The notes below the pieces were generated by a model, which had not been told where the DNA came from, did no database searches, and worked only from the letters and a program-made list of their open reading frames with translations. A stretch of 64,000 nt of DNA, from assembly GCA_021155905.1 (NCBI GenBank), contig JAJNBG010000004.1:1-64000 (forward strand), written 5' to 3'. This DNA is from Bacteroidota bacterium. GTDB taxonomy: Bacteria; Bacteroidota; Bacteroidia; B-17B0; Aurantibacillaceae. Below are positions 9,529 to 16,311 of the stretch, piece after piece (the stretch's first letter is position 1; each line of letters starts with the position of its first letter). Made by a program: the position numbers and the translations under genes.

Positions 9529-10197
9529 ATGAAAAAAGTTATTCTAACAGTAGCCGTTTGTTTTGCTTTAACAAATGTAAATGCCCAGAAAATTTCGGTA
9601 AAGGACGGCTCTGAAAAATTCTCTTCCGGAAGTCATAATGCATACTCTGTTGTTATTTACGAAACATCTAAAGACGATGTAGAAAGTAAATGGAAAAGTT
9701 ATTTGAAAGGCTTTAAAAATGAAAAGGTAAAAAGTGATAACAGTGAAATTTTCGGTGATAATGTCTTAATTAAAGATTGGGGAAATAACCCCGTAGACGT
9801 ATACACAACTTTTGAGGAAGATAAGACAGCAAAAACAGTCACTATGCATACTGCGTTCGATTTGGGTGGTGCTTATTTATCGTCTTCCGATGGGGACAAG
9901 CATAGTGGAGCTAAGAAAATGGTAAAAGAATTTGCTGTTAAAACTACGAAAGAGTCGATGGAAAACAAAGTGAAAGACCAGGAGAAAATATTGAGCAAGT
10001 TGGAAGATAATCAGAAGGATTTGGAGAAGGACAATAAGAATTCCAAATCAGATATAGAGAATTACAAAGCAAAGATTAAGAAAGCCGAAGAAGATATCGC
10101 TAAAAATGAAGCTGATCAGACAAAGAAAAAAAGTGAAATAGAGGCACAAAAAAAAGTAGTTGAAGCTGCTAAAGTAGTAATGAGTAAAGTTGATTAA
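9529..10197 (+). CDS. Secreted protein with C-terminal coiled coil
   Basis: 222 residues. The signal peptide is MKKVILTVAVCFALTNVNAQ. A globular part (about residues 21-140) is followed by a long charged coiled coil from about residue 145 (KVKDQEKILSKLEDNQKDL and on to the end), with heptad spacing and many Lys/Glu. I do not recognise the family. It is followed by an intrinsic terminator. Confidence 0.6.
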   Translation: MKKVILTVAVCFALTNVNAQKISVKDGSEKFSSGSHNAYSVVIYETSKDDVESKWKSYLKGFKNEKVKSDNSEIFGDNVLIKDWGNNPVDVYTTFEEDKTAKTVTMHTAFDLGGAYLSSSDGDKHSGAKKMVKEFAVKTTKESMENKVKDQEKILSKLEDNQKDLEKDNKNSKSDIENYKAKIKKAEEDIAKNEADQTKKKSEIEAQKKVVEAAKVVMSKVD

Positions 10198-10221
10198 TTA
10201 ATAAACATATTGATTTGATAA

Positions 10222-10256
10222 AAAACTGGTGACAATCGTTATCAGTTTTTTTATTT
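10222..10256 (+). terminator. Intrinsic terminator after the coiled-coil protein gene
   Basis: A 9 bp stem (AAAACTGGT with ATCAGTTTT, including one G-U pair) around a 10-base loop, followed by a T-rich tract (TTTTTTTATTTT). Confidence 0.7.
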
Positions 10257-10271
10257 TAATAGAACATATTC

Positions 10272-11354
10272 TTGGGCATTTTAAGAACCATATTGGCATT
10301 AGCCGTTGTTGTTTACCACTCCAATAAAATCTTTGGATTAAGGATGTGTGGCGGACAGGTTGCAGTTGAAGCTTTTTATATCATTTCCGGTTTTTATATG
10401 GCTTTGATCTTAAATGAAAAGTATATTGGGCCTGGTCATTACAGAAAGTTTATTCTCAGTCGTTTCTTCAGGATCTTTCCTGTGTATTGGATTGTATTAA
10501 TACTTGCCCTTATGTTATCGTTAACTGGTTATGCAGCTTTTGATCATCCTTATTATATTGCCAGGTATATCAGCAATTATGATTGTCTTTCGGGTTTTAC
10601 TATTTTTTATTTTATCCTGGAAAACATCATTGTTTTTGGACAGGATGTTCTTTATTTTTTACGCCTTGACGAACTATGTCAGCCGATATTAACCTATAAT
10701 GTTCTTTCGTTTAAGCATGCAGGTTATCAATACCTATTAGTGCCGCAAGCCTGGACCATTAGTATAGAATGCATGTTCTATTTAATTGCACCTTTTTTGG
10801 TTACGAGAAAACTGAAATGGCAATTGGTACTCGTTCTGCTTGGTTTGATTACAAAATTCTATTTTGCCAATATACATTACCTGTGCTTCGATCCTTGGAC
10901 CTACCGTTTTTTTCCTTTTGAGTTTGCGTTTTTTATCGCGGGGAGCATCGCTTATCGTTTTTATAAATACCTGCAGCAAAAACCTGTCGCTAATATATAC
11001 GGCTATGCTTTGCTTATAGTGTCTGTTTGTGGAATCTTTGTCTACGATGAAATTAAATTACCTGATGAACCAAAAAACAGTATTTATTATTTATTTATCC
11101 TGGGTTCAATACCCTTTATCTTTTTAGCATTTAAAGACAATAAAATGGATCGCTACATTGGTGAGTTGTCTTTTTCCGTATATATAAGCCATCATTTAAT
11201 GGTAAGTATATTCAGGGGCTATTTTTTTTCAAATCCCCAATACCTCTACCTATATGGATATACAGTGGTATTTAGCTCCTTAATATTGGCTTTTTTACTA
11301 CAAATACTTGTAATCAGGAAAATAGAGATTTACAGGCAAAAAAGATTTTCATGA
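10272..11354 (+). CDS. Acyltransferase-3 family membrane protein (TTG start)
   Basis: 360 residues with about ten hydrophobic segments, an integral membrane O-acyltransferase that usually acetylates cell-surface polysaccharide. The family's R-x10-H motif is present (Arg5 and His16 in RTILALAVVVYHS), and GGQVAVEAFYIISGFYM matches the conserved second segment. C-terminal segments (GELSFSVYISHHLMV) also fit. An in-frame stop lies four codons upstream (TAG at 10257-10259 region), and no ATG lies before Arg5, so a TTG start is required if the gene is intact. The next ATG (residue 25) would remove the R-x10-H motif. It begins just 16 bases after a terminator, so its promoter is not evident. Confidence 0.8.
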   Translation: MGILRTILALAVVVYHSNKIFGLRMCGGQVAVEAFYIISGFYMALILNEKYIGPGHYRKFILSRFFRIFPVYWIVLILALMLSLTGYAAFDHPYYIARYISNYDCLSGFTIFYFILENIIVFGQDVLYFLRLDELCQPILTYNVLSFKHAGYQYLLVPQAWTISIECMFYLIAPFLVTRKLKWQLVLVLLGLITKFYFANIHYLCFDPWTYRFFPFEFAFFIAGSIAYRFYKYLQQKPVANIYGYALLIVSVCGIFVYDEIKLPDEPKNSIYYLFILGSIPFIFLAFKDNKMDRYIGELSFSVYISHHLMVSIFRGYFFSNPQYLYLYGYTVVFSSLILAFLLQILVIRKIEIYRQKRFS

Positions 11355-11369
11355 TTTTGTAAATATTTT

Positions 11370-11400
11370 TTTGGAAATAAGAAAATTATAGTAAATTTGC
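11370..11400 (+). promoter_or_regulatory. Promoter of tRNA-Glu (TTTG ... TAAATTTGC)
   Basis: A -33 TTTG at 11370-11373 and a -7 TAAATTTGC at 11392-11400, 18 bases apart. This is the most complete match to the Bacteroidota primary promoter in the window. The tRNA begins 37 bases after the -7 box. Confidence 0.8.
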
Positions 11401-11437
11401 ACTCCATTAATTAAACAACCTTCGGGTTTTTAAAAAT

Positions 11438-11509
11438 GGCCCGTTCGTCTAGGGGTTAGGACGCGTCCCTTTCACGGACGAAACACGGGTTCGATTCCCG
11501 TACGGGCTA
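11438..11509 (+). tRNA. tRNA-Glu (anticodon TTC)
   Basis: 72 bases fold as a cloverleaf. The acceptor stem is GGCCCGT with ACGGGCT (first pair G-U), the anticodon stem is CGTCC with GGACG around CTTTCAC (anticodon TTC), and the T arm is ACGGG-TTCGATT-CCCGT. CCA is not encoded; the discriminator is A. The 3' half of the T arm and acceptor stem forms the left copy of the prophage attachment core, so the gene is kept intact after integration. Confidence 0.95.
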
Positions 11510-11511
11510 CA
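11496..11511. repeat. Prophage attachment core, left copy (attL)
   Basis: The 16-base word TCCCGTACGGGCTACA, spanning the T-loop end to the tRNA 3' end and two bases beyond, is repeated exactly at 49117-49132. Flanking bases differ on both sides. Confidence 0.92.
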
Positions 11512-11528
11512 CTGGTAGTAACTTAACA

Positions 11529-11566
11529 CCCTGTAAGACAATAGCTTACAGGGTTTTTTGTTTTTA
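11529..11566 (+). terminator. Phage-supplied terminator behind tRNA-Glu
   Basis: A perfect 9 bp stem CCCTGTAAG with CTTACAGGG around a 7-base loop, followed by TTTTTTGTTTTT. It lies 19 bases after the tRNA within phage DNA and replaces the native terminator (49143-49178) that integration moved away. Confidence 0.88.
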
Positions 11567-11586
11567 TTACAGTCTATTTACAGTCT
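11567..11586. repeat. Left arm-type integrase sites (TTACAGTCT x2)
   Basis: Two direct copies of TTACAGTCT at 11567-11575 and 11578-11586, spaced 11 bases (one helical turn) start to start. The same word occurs four times near the right junction. In lambda-type systems such paired words bind the N-terminal domain of the integrase. Confidence 0.7.
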
Positions 11587-11631
11587 AGTTATTAACACCC
11601 CAATAAAACAAGGGCTTTACAGGTACTAGAT

Positions 11632-11850
11632 TTATACCTTTTCTATAGTAAGAATATCTTCACCACCCATATTATAGATGTACTCTTCAACACCGTGTTC
11701 ATTAAGGTATCGCAACGTTCTTGACATACGACAAAAGTCCACCAACTTAAACTTCATACGTTCACCATACTTATCAATCTCATATAGTTCACCCACCTTG
11801 AGATTCTCAATAATCACCCTTACTTGCTTTGCTTCATCATCTGTTAACAT
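11632..11850 (-). CDS. Hypothetical phage protein (72 aa)
   Basis: A small mixed-charge protein (MLTDDEAKQVRVIIENLKVG, then LYEIDKYGERMKFKL). The sequence suggests a helix followed by a small beta domain. It recalls the 60-residue protein at 12537..12719, which also has a G-x-Y/L pattern and KxKLVDF/IQFTLLAF-like strand, but the match is weak. It is divergent from the rightward early genes. No known family recognised. Confidence 0.5.
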   Translation of the reverse strand: MLTDDEAKQVRVIIENLKVGELYEIDKYGERMKFKLVDFCRMSRTLRYLNEHGVEEYIYNMGGEDILTIEKV

Positions 11851-11922
11851 ACTACAAAATTAAATCCTCTTATTAATGTGTAATGCTACAAAACGTAGCA
11901 TCTGAAAACTATTTATTTACAT

Positions 11923-11930
11923 TAGATTTG
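11923..11930 (+). promoter_or_regulatory. -7 box (TAGATTTG) of early rightward genes
   Basis: An exact TAnnTTTG match ending 7 bases before an ATG at 11938, so the transcript would be nearly leaderless. No clear -33 element. Confidence 0.5.
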
Positions 11931-11937
11931 TAGGCAA

Positions 11938-12045
11938 ATGAAAACTTTAAAATATTTTATCGGGTTGATGGGTATCTTTGTATTTACACACCCAAGCAAA
12001 TGGGAATGGGAAATAAAGCAATTGAAAAAAAGAAATAATGAGTAA
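11938..12045 (+). CDS. Small phage peptide (35 aa)
   Basis: Reads MKTLKYFIGLMGIFVFTHPS followed by KWEWEIKQLKKRNNE: a short hydrophobic N-terminal segment then a charged tail. It starts just after a -7 promoter box and its end overlaps the next start by eight bases, both of which support it being translated. A similar-sized basic/hydrophobic peptide lies at 17456..17563. Confidence 0.4.
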   Translation: MKTLKYFIGLMGIFVFTHPSKWEWEIKQLKKRNNE

Positions 12046-12457
12046 AAGAGAAAGGAATATTGAAGTAATAGATTATATTTTAAAGACGGCTGTATCCACC
12101 AAATCAAATTATGGTATTACAGGTGTTCTATTTAATAATGATGAATACAAAGGTCAAGAGATTCGGGCTGCATTAAAATTTTTAGAAGACGAATCATTGT
12201 TAACTTTCTCCAACCCAATACATAAAGATACCTACCAGTTAACCGATAAAGGTTATTATGCTGAAGAACTTGGTTATAATATTTATTGTAAAGAGATTGG
12301 TGATAAAGAAAAAGAAAATAAAAAGCTTGAAGTAATTAGAGCGAAAAAAGAATACATTGATTATAAGAATGCAAAGCTTCAAAAGTATGGTTTTTGGATT
12401 AATCTTGTTTTAGCTGTTGGTGCTATAATAATTTCAATTATAGCTTTAAAAAACTAA
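12038..12457 (+). CDS. Winged-helix-like protein with C-terminal membrane anchor
   Basis: 139 residues. Residues 1-80 look like a winged helix (IDYILKTA, then GQEIRAALKFLEDESLLTF, DTYQLTDKGYYAEEL), the pattern seen in DNA-binding or scaffold domains. A charged coiled stretch (about 85-115) leads to a terminal transmembrane segment (FWINLVLAVGAIIISIIAL). A membrane-tethered winged helix is unusual for a phage repressor; it could instead take part in exclusion or sensing. No family assigned. Confidence 0.55.
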   Translation: MSKRERNIEVIDYILKTAVSTKSNYGITGVLFNNDEYKGQEIRAALKFLEDESLLTFSNPIHKDTYQLTDKGYYAEELGYNIYCKEIGDKEKENKKLEVIRAKKEYIDYKNAKLQKYGFWINLVLAVGAIIISIIALKN

Positions 12458-12468
12458 ATATATACGCT

Positions 12469-12546
12469 ATGAAGAAAATCATACTATCATACAAAGAATT
12501 AAGAATCATATTTTATCTAATTCCTAATCAATCAAGATGGATTTAA
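12469..12546 (+). CDS. Possible small peptide (25 aa)
   Basis: Reads MKKIILSYKELRIIFYLIPN then QSRWI. It fills the gap between two rightward genes and overlaps the next ATG by ten bases. Length gives little support. Confidence 0.25.
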   Translation: MKKIILSYKELRIIFYLIPNQSRWI

Positions 12547-12719
12547 CAATAGGTAAAAATTACCAACTCACAAGAATCACTGGTAAGGTAATTCAATTTA
12601 CCTTACTTGCTTTTGATAAAGAAAAAATGAGAATTGAATTTAGATGTTTTGATGCTTCAACTGGTGGTATAGACCCATTAAGTGAAGCTGAATTCAAAAG
12701 CATTGTTGAATTGAAATAA
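12537..12719 (+). CDS. Hypothetical phage protein (60 aa)
   Basis: A small protein, MDLTIGKNYQLTRITGKVI then strands QFTLLAFDKEKMRIEFRCF, probably an all-beta SH3-like domain. It is the last gene before a strong terminator. No family recognised. Confidence 0.5.
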   Translation: MDLTIGKNYQLTRITGKVIQFTLLAFDKEKMRIEFRCFDASTGGIDPLSEAEFKSIVELK

Positions 12720-12761
12720 TTTATATATTAGGGTTCTCAAAAACTTTAACCCTTAATACAA

Positions 12762-12798
12762 AAGGCGGTTCTTTAACTAGACCGCCTTTGTTGTTTTA
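12762..12798. terminator. Bidirectional terminator between convergent genes
   Basis: A perfect 9 bp stem AAAGGCGGT with ACCGCCTTT around an 11-base loop, with T-rich DNA on the right and A-rich on the left. It can serve the rightward gene ending at 12719 and the leftward gene ending at 12796. Confidence 0.85.
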
Positions 12799-13110
12799 CT
12801 GCACATTAATTTCAAATACTGTTATTAAGCCATTCCAAGCCATAAAAACAACTGGTATTTTATCTTCACATTCATATATGTCACGCCTAATATCATCTGT
12901 AAGGTCATCGTAAACACTTCTTTGATGTGTTGGTGATGCTACAACAATACGTGTATTAACCCCCTCTGGTGATGTTGGTTTTTCAATCAATACAACAACA
13001 CAAGCACTAAGACCAGCATCAGCGTTATTAAAGCGTTCAACATATTCTACCTTATGGTCTTCAATTAATTCATCAGTTAGTAAATTAAATTGCTCTTCTG
13101 TCATTTTCAT
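12796..13110 (-). CDS. Hypothetical phage protein (104 aa)
   Basis: An acidic protein with alternating strand-like segments (ACVVVLIEKP, NTRIVVASP, PVVFMAWNGLITVFEINVQ) after a helical N-terminus (MKMTEEQFNLLTDELIEDH). No recognised family. It forms a leftward set with the next two genes. Confidence 0.5.
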   Translation of the reverse strand: MKMTEEQFNLLTDELIEDHKVEYVERFNNADAGLSACVVVLIEKPTSPEGVNTRIVVASPTHQRSVYDDLTDDIRRDIYECEDKIPVVFMAWNGLITVFEINVQ

Positions 13111-13124
13111 ATTTGTTGATTTTA

Positions 13125-13154
13125 TTGATTACTTAGTTGATTACTTAGTTGATT
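13125..13154. repeat. 12 bp tandem repeat (TTGATTACTTAG x2.5)
   Basis: Two complete head-to-tail copies (13125-13136 and 13137-13148) and a third half copy. It covers the 34-base gap between two leftward genes and the stop codon of the upstream one. Confidence 0.8.
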
Positions 13155-13405
13155 GATTTGTCCATCAAATACTTTTCCATACTCGGTACGTGTACCCAAA
13201 TCTTGATACCATCATCTCTATATTTGATTTTATTCTTGTATTCCCGTCCCCAGCTTTGACGGCTAATATTGTAGTGTTCTAAAAACATCGGTAATGGTAA
13301 CCAGTTTTTATCTAGCATTTTCGACATAGCAATGCTTTTCAATTCAGCTATGATCCTGTACAGCTTTTCAAATTCGTTTCTATCTAATGGTAATTCTTGT
13401 GACAT
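13145..13405 (-). CDS. Excisionase-like / helix-turn-helix DNA-binding protein
   Basis: 86 residues. An N-terminal helix (LDRNEFEKLYRIIAELKSIA) precedes a winged-helix-like segment: WLPLPMFLEHYNISRQSWGR then NKIKYRDDGIKIWVHVPSMEKYL. Phrases of the type 'x-x-FLExYxISRxSWxR' with a following basic strand and a C-terminal helix resemble AlpA/MerR-like excisionases and helix_turn_helix_17 proteins. It is the best candidate for the recombination directionality factor of this phage. Function is an inference. Confidence 0.5.
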   Translation of the reverse strand: MSQELPLDRNEFEKLYRIIAELKSIAMSKMLDKNWLPLPMFLEHYNISRQSWGREYKNKIKYRDDGIKIWVHVPSMEKYLMDKSIN

Positions 13406-13496
13406 AGTTTTAAGTGTTTTTAGAAGTAGCTCGTAGCTGTTACACTATAAGCCCTTGAGAATGGTCACTTACCTATTGTATCTGTTATTTTCATAT

Positions 13497-13802
13497 TTAA
13501 TTATATACTTTAAAAAAATCTGGGTAAAGCTTTTTAGCTACTACGGTTGCTGCTTCTTTAACTGTATAAAATTCATCATCTTCTGTATGTGCAGCTAATA
13601 AACTACCAGAACCAAAACCACCTATAACCCCGTGCTTAGATATTGTTTCAACCAAATGATTCTTGATAGTTGTTTTATTTACTGGTCTTTGCATTACGGT
13701 TAAAAAACCGATACATTCAATAATCATATCTTTATCAATATTAAATTTGATAGGTAGTATCGCTATACCAGCACCCGTCTTTGTTTTCTTTGTTACTTTC
13801 AT
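13497..13802 (-). CDS. Hypothetical phage protein (101 aa)
   Basis: Begins with a basic stretch (MKVTKKTKTGAGIAILPIKF), with a middle helix-rich part (IECIGFLTVMQRPVNKTTIK) and a C-terminal segment DEFYTVKEAATVVAKKLYPD. The middle could be a winged helix. It is the first gene leftward from the structured control region. No family recognised. Confidence 0.45.
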   Translation of the reverse strand: MKVTKKTKTGAGIAILPIKFNIDKDMIIECIGFLTVMQRPVNKTTIKNHLVETISKHGVIGGFGSGSLLAAHTEDDEFYTVKEAATVVAKKLYPDFFKVYN

Positions 13803-13827
13803 TTCTTTTTTTTTTCTGTTACGTTAT

Positions 13828-13841
13828 TGTACCGTGGTACA
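13828..13841. promoter_or_regulatory. Candidate operator palindrome TGTACC-GT-GGTACA
   Basis: A perfect 6 bp inverted repeat with a 2-base centre, 26 bases upstream of the leftward 13497..13802 gene start. Its position and size suit a dimeric repressor site. No second exact copy is seen, though TACC/GGTA fragments recur nearby (13950-13955, 14009-14013). Confidence 0.5.
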
Positions 13842-13891
13842 TATATAAATATCACCACTTACTTAAAAGTTAGTCTTAATTTCTATTTTTT

Positions 13892-13948
13892 GGACATAGT
13901 TATACCCCGACCCGAATAATTATTGGGCACAGGGGTTACGCTATGTCT
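13892..13948. repeat. Nested inverted repeat (57 bp) in the control region
   Basis: GACATAG (13893-13899) pairs with CTATGTC (13941-13947). Inside it ACCCC (13904-13908) pairs with GGGGT (13932-13936), and CCC plus the self-complementary AATAATTATT (13915-13924) plus GGG forms the tip. All three layers are in register, giving a long bulged hairpin in DNA or RNA. Confidence 0.75.
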
Positions 13949-14178
13949 TTTGGTACTTTAATTTAGATGAAAACCTACCATTCAAGGTAAAGGTGCTGGT
14001 ATCCTTGGTTTCATAGTACAAAAGTACGCATAATATTCGAGATGTGCAAGTTTATTTTGTTAAAATTGTCGGGCGTATTGAAAAAGTAGTTTATTTCTTT
14101 TATAGGATAGATAACGTAATACTACAATTCATAGCACACATATATATGATTCTGGGTTATCTTTATCGTAAAAAAAGT

Positions 14179-14496
14179 ATGAGATTAGAAAGTATTACAA
14201 ATGACAAATTCCAGAACTGGATAAACCTACTTAATAAGTATGGTGAAGAGTTCAAGAACCCAAAGACCCAAGATTTAGCTGAACAATTTTTTGATTTATC
14301 TGGATTGATTGGGACTTTTATTAATATGGTGAAGGGTAATGAAGCACAAGATGAAATTGAAGAGTTAAAAAAGTTAATCCTAATTGATTTAAATTCATTG
14401 TATAGCGACTTAAATCTATACTATGAAGAAACACCAGATGAAATATCAAAGTCAGCCCTAAGTGATTTATATGACCATCAGAACTTCTTTAAATAA
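14179..14496 (+). CDS. Hypothetical phage protein (105 aa)
   Basis: An acidic helical protein: MRLESITNDKFQNWINLLNK then NPKTQDLAEQFFDLSGLIGTF, EEIEELKKLILIDLNSLYSDL. I chose the ATG rather than the GTG 135 bases upstream, because the extra residues are hydrophobic and basic and cross the control region. It ends two bases before the SRAP gene and is probably cotranscribed with it. No family recognised. Confidence 0.5.
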   Translation: MRLESITNDKFQNWINLLNKYGEEFKNPKTQDLAEQFFDLSGLIGTFINMVKGNEAQDEIEELKKLILIDLNSLYSDLNLYYEETPDEISKSALSDLYDHQNFFK

Positions 14497-14498
14497 AA

Positions 14499-15239
14499 AT
14501 GTGTTATAATGTTGATAATGCTGATTCAGCTAGAAAGGTAAAGTGGAAAACAAAGAAGCTGGTTTCACCAAAGCCAGTTAATGAAGCTGTATTTCTAGTT
14601 GGTAAGGGTGTTTATCCAGCTATGCATATTATCAAGCAAGAAGAACCAGACCTAGTTGATGTGGCTAATTGGGGACTTATACCATCTAAGATTACAAACC
14701 CAAGTGAAGCACGGGTATGGCGTGAAAATACCCTTAATGCAAGGTGTGAAACTATCTTTGAAAAAACCAGCTTTAAGGGTAACATCTTACCACATCGGTG
14801 TCTAGTTCCTGTATCTGGCTTTTTTGAATGGCGTGACCTTAACGGTGTTAAATACCCACATTATATTACAGCAACCTTTACCGATGTTTTTTATTTAGCT
14901 GGTCTGTATGACTATTGGGTAAATCAAGAAACTGGATTGAAACAAACGACCTTTAGCATCGTTACCACTGATAGTAATAAGTTAATGACCAAGATTCATA
15001 ACCAAAAGAAAAGACAGCCGTTAATGTTGACTGATGAAGATGCTGATAGATGGTTAAAGAATGATTTATCTGAAGGTGATGTACAAGGGTTGATGGTAAA
15101 GACACCAGATGAATTGATGAAAGCACATTCTATACCTCGAATACAACCAAAGGTAACAGATGTGCATTCAGAAAGCCTATTAAAAGAAATTGAATACCCA
15201 GAACTTACTTTTTATGATGCACTTAATGGTGATGATTAA
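14499..15239 (+). CDS. SRAP (HMCES/YedK-type) abasic-site DNA-protein crosslink protein
   Basis: 246 residues. The family forms a covalent thiazolidine link between Cys2 and abasic sites in single-stranded DNA, shielding them. All catalytic positions are present: Cys2 directly after the initiator Met, Asn80 in NARCE, Glu110 in SGFFEW, and His167 in KIHNQKKRQPLML (the IHxRMP motif, here with a changed spacing word). The need for Cys2 fixes this ATG as the start. In the host the gene is normally part of the SOS response; here it is phage cargo, next to early genes, probably protecting phage DNA during replication. Confidence 0.9.
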   Translation: MCYNVDNADSARKVKWKTKKLVSPKPVNEAVFLVGKGVYPAMHIIKQEEPDLVDVANWGLIPSKITNPSEARVWRENTLNARCETIFEKTSFKGNILPHRCLVPVSGFFEWRDLNGVKYPHYITATFTDVFYLAGLYDYWVNQETGLKQTTFSIVTTDSNKLMTKIHNQKKRQPLMLTDEDADRWLKNDLSEGDVQGLMVKTPDELMKAHSIPRIQPKVTDVHSESLLKEIEYPELTFYDALNGDD

Positions 15240-15240
15240 A

Positions 15241-15414
15241 TCACTTATTTAGCTTTTTTGTTTGGTAGGATTTGTAAGATGAAGATACTGCACCAATCAA
15301 AAAAAATAATATACCACTTACAGCGATAACACAAAGCTTAATAAGGTTGAAGATTAGGGCTGCACCCTCTTTTTCTTTTTTTGAACCTTGTACCCCAAAT
15401 TTTCTTCTGGTCAT
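15241..15414 (-). CDS. Small single-span membrane protein (57 aa)
   Basis: Reads MTRRKFGVQGSKKEKEGAA then a transmembrane stretch (LIFNLIKLCVIAVSGILFFL) and a short tail ending YQTKKLNK. A basic N-terminus predicts inside orientation. Its ATG overlaps the stop of the upstream gene by one base (TAATG), so the two are translationally coupled. No family recognised. Confidence 0.6.
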   Translation of the reverse strand: MTRRKFGVQGSKKEKEGAALIFNLIKLCVIAVSGILFFLIGAVSSSYKSYQTKKLNK

Positions 15415-15707
15415 TAGTTCCTTTCTTTATCGTGTATTTCTTGGAATGCATCCATTAGGTCATTCAACTGAACACCTGTAAGCTTAACTATACTTTTTCC
15501 ATTCTTTGTTTCAATCTTAAATAGGTCATTCAGCTTATTTGGAATGACCACAGGATTTTGATTTAAAAGATATGGTTCTTCGTGGTTAACCATAATCTTA
15601 TTTTCACCAAGGTTGATAGCTACTATATCAACTTCGTGTTCATTGTGGGTGTGAATTTCAAGATTTGGTCTAAATTTTTCTAGGATATTAAACATCATAT
15701 TGTTCAT
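15414..15707 (-). CDS. Hypothetical phage protein (97 aa)
   Basis: Starts MNNMMFNILEKFRPNLEIHT. The frame is open further upstream, but the ATG at 15707 is preferred because a -7 box for this strand lies at 15729-15736. The protein contains HNEHEVDIVAINLGENKIM and ends DLMDAFQEIHDKERN. It is coupled to the 57-residue membrane protein downstream. No family recognised. Confidence 0.5.
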   Translation of the reverse strand: MNNMMFNILEKFRPNLEIHTHNEHEVDIVAINLGENKIMVNHEEPYLLNQNPVVIPNKLNDLFKIETKNGKSIVKLTGVQLNDLMDAFQEIHDKERN

Positions 15708-15728
15708 AAGCGTAAAATTTATGTTACT

Positions 15729-15736
15729 CAAATATA
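15729..15736 (-). promoter_or_regulatory. Leftward -7 box (TATATTTG on the minus strand)
   Basis: Read on the minus strand this is TATATTTG, an exact TAnnTTTG match, with a TTG about 22 bases upstream. It drives the two leftward genes ending at 15241. Confidence 0.5.
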
Positions 15737-15744
15737 TAAAATAG

Positions 15745-15752
15745 TACCTTTG
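15745..15752 (+). promoter_or_regulatory. Rightward -7 box (TACCTTTG) of the cargo pair
   Basis: Exact TAnnTTTG, 25 bases before the ATG at 15777. Its own promoter sets the 15777/16312 pair apart from the neighbouring units. Confidence 0.55.
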
Positions 15753-15776
15753 ATTAAACAATTTTGAAAATTTATT

Positions 15777-16298
15777 ATGAGTAAAGAAAAATGGTATAAC
15801 CACCCTTGGTTACTAGCAATATTTGCTGTAGTAGGACCTGGGATTTATGATTTAATTAAGGGTTACCCCTTTTTAGATACATATAAAAAGATTATAAATT
15901 TTTTATATATCGGTATCTCCACCTTTTTTAACTTCAACATAAAGTTATGGTGGTTATTACTTGCTATTGTAATATATAAAACCATTTCATTTTTAATTAA
16001 AAAATATCGGACTAAAGAAAAAGATTTTAAAGATTATACCTCTGGTACGCTTAAGAATTGGAAATGGAGTTGGGAATGGACACGTCCTAGTGTAAATAGT
16101 AATTGGATAGTCTCAAATTTAACGCCACACTGTTCTGCCAATGGTATGTGTGACACACAAATGTTAAGAGGTTACAATAGACAAGCTCAGATTGAATATA
16201 AATGTCCCAGATGTGGACATAACACAGGCAACAATATAGAATATGAACGGGATATCGAAGCACTGATAATTGACAATATCCAAAAAAAGAATTTTTAA
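15777..16298 (+). CDS. Two-span membrane protein with C-terminal zinc-ribbon-like motif
   Basis: 173 residues. Hydrophobic segments lie at about residues 8-25 (WLLAIFAVVGPGIYDLI) and 56-80 (LWWLLLAIVIYKTISFLIKK). The C-terminal part has cysteines in a CSANGMC pattern and a later CPRCGH knuckle, a likely zinc site of the rubredoxin or double-CxxC type. It starts after its own promoter and lies 13 bases before the AlbA_2 gene. Membrane anchor plus zinc ribbon beside an AlbA_2 protein resembles phage cargo pairs. No family assigned. Confidence 0.55.
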   Translation: MSKEKWYNHPWLLAIFAVVGPGIYDLIKGYPFLDTYKKIINFLYIGISTFFNFNIKLWWLLLAIVIYKTISFLIKKYRTKEKDFKDYTSGTLKNWKWSWEWTRPSVNSNWIVSNLTPHCSANGMCDTQMLRGYNRQAQIEYKCPRCGHNTGNNIEYERDIEALIIDNIQKKNF

Positions 16299-16311
16299 TC
16301 AACAATAATTT

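Larger units (their letters stand above)
13803..14178. other. Prophage control region between divergent gene sets
   Basis: A 376 bp gap between leftward genes and the rightward 14179 gene. It holds a TGTACC-GT-GGTACA palindrome, a 57 bp nested inverted repeat and a GTAC-AAAA-GTAC direct pair at 14016-14027. A GTG at 14044 opens the frame of the 14179 gene through part of this region, but the encoded stretch is unlike the rest of the protein. No exact -7 box was found. Confidence 0.55.

Noticed and set aside
14044-14178. GTG start extending the 105-residue protein by 45 residues
   Set aside because: The extension crosses the repeat-rich control region and has a hydrophobic, basic composition unlike the rest of the protein.
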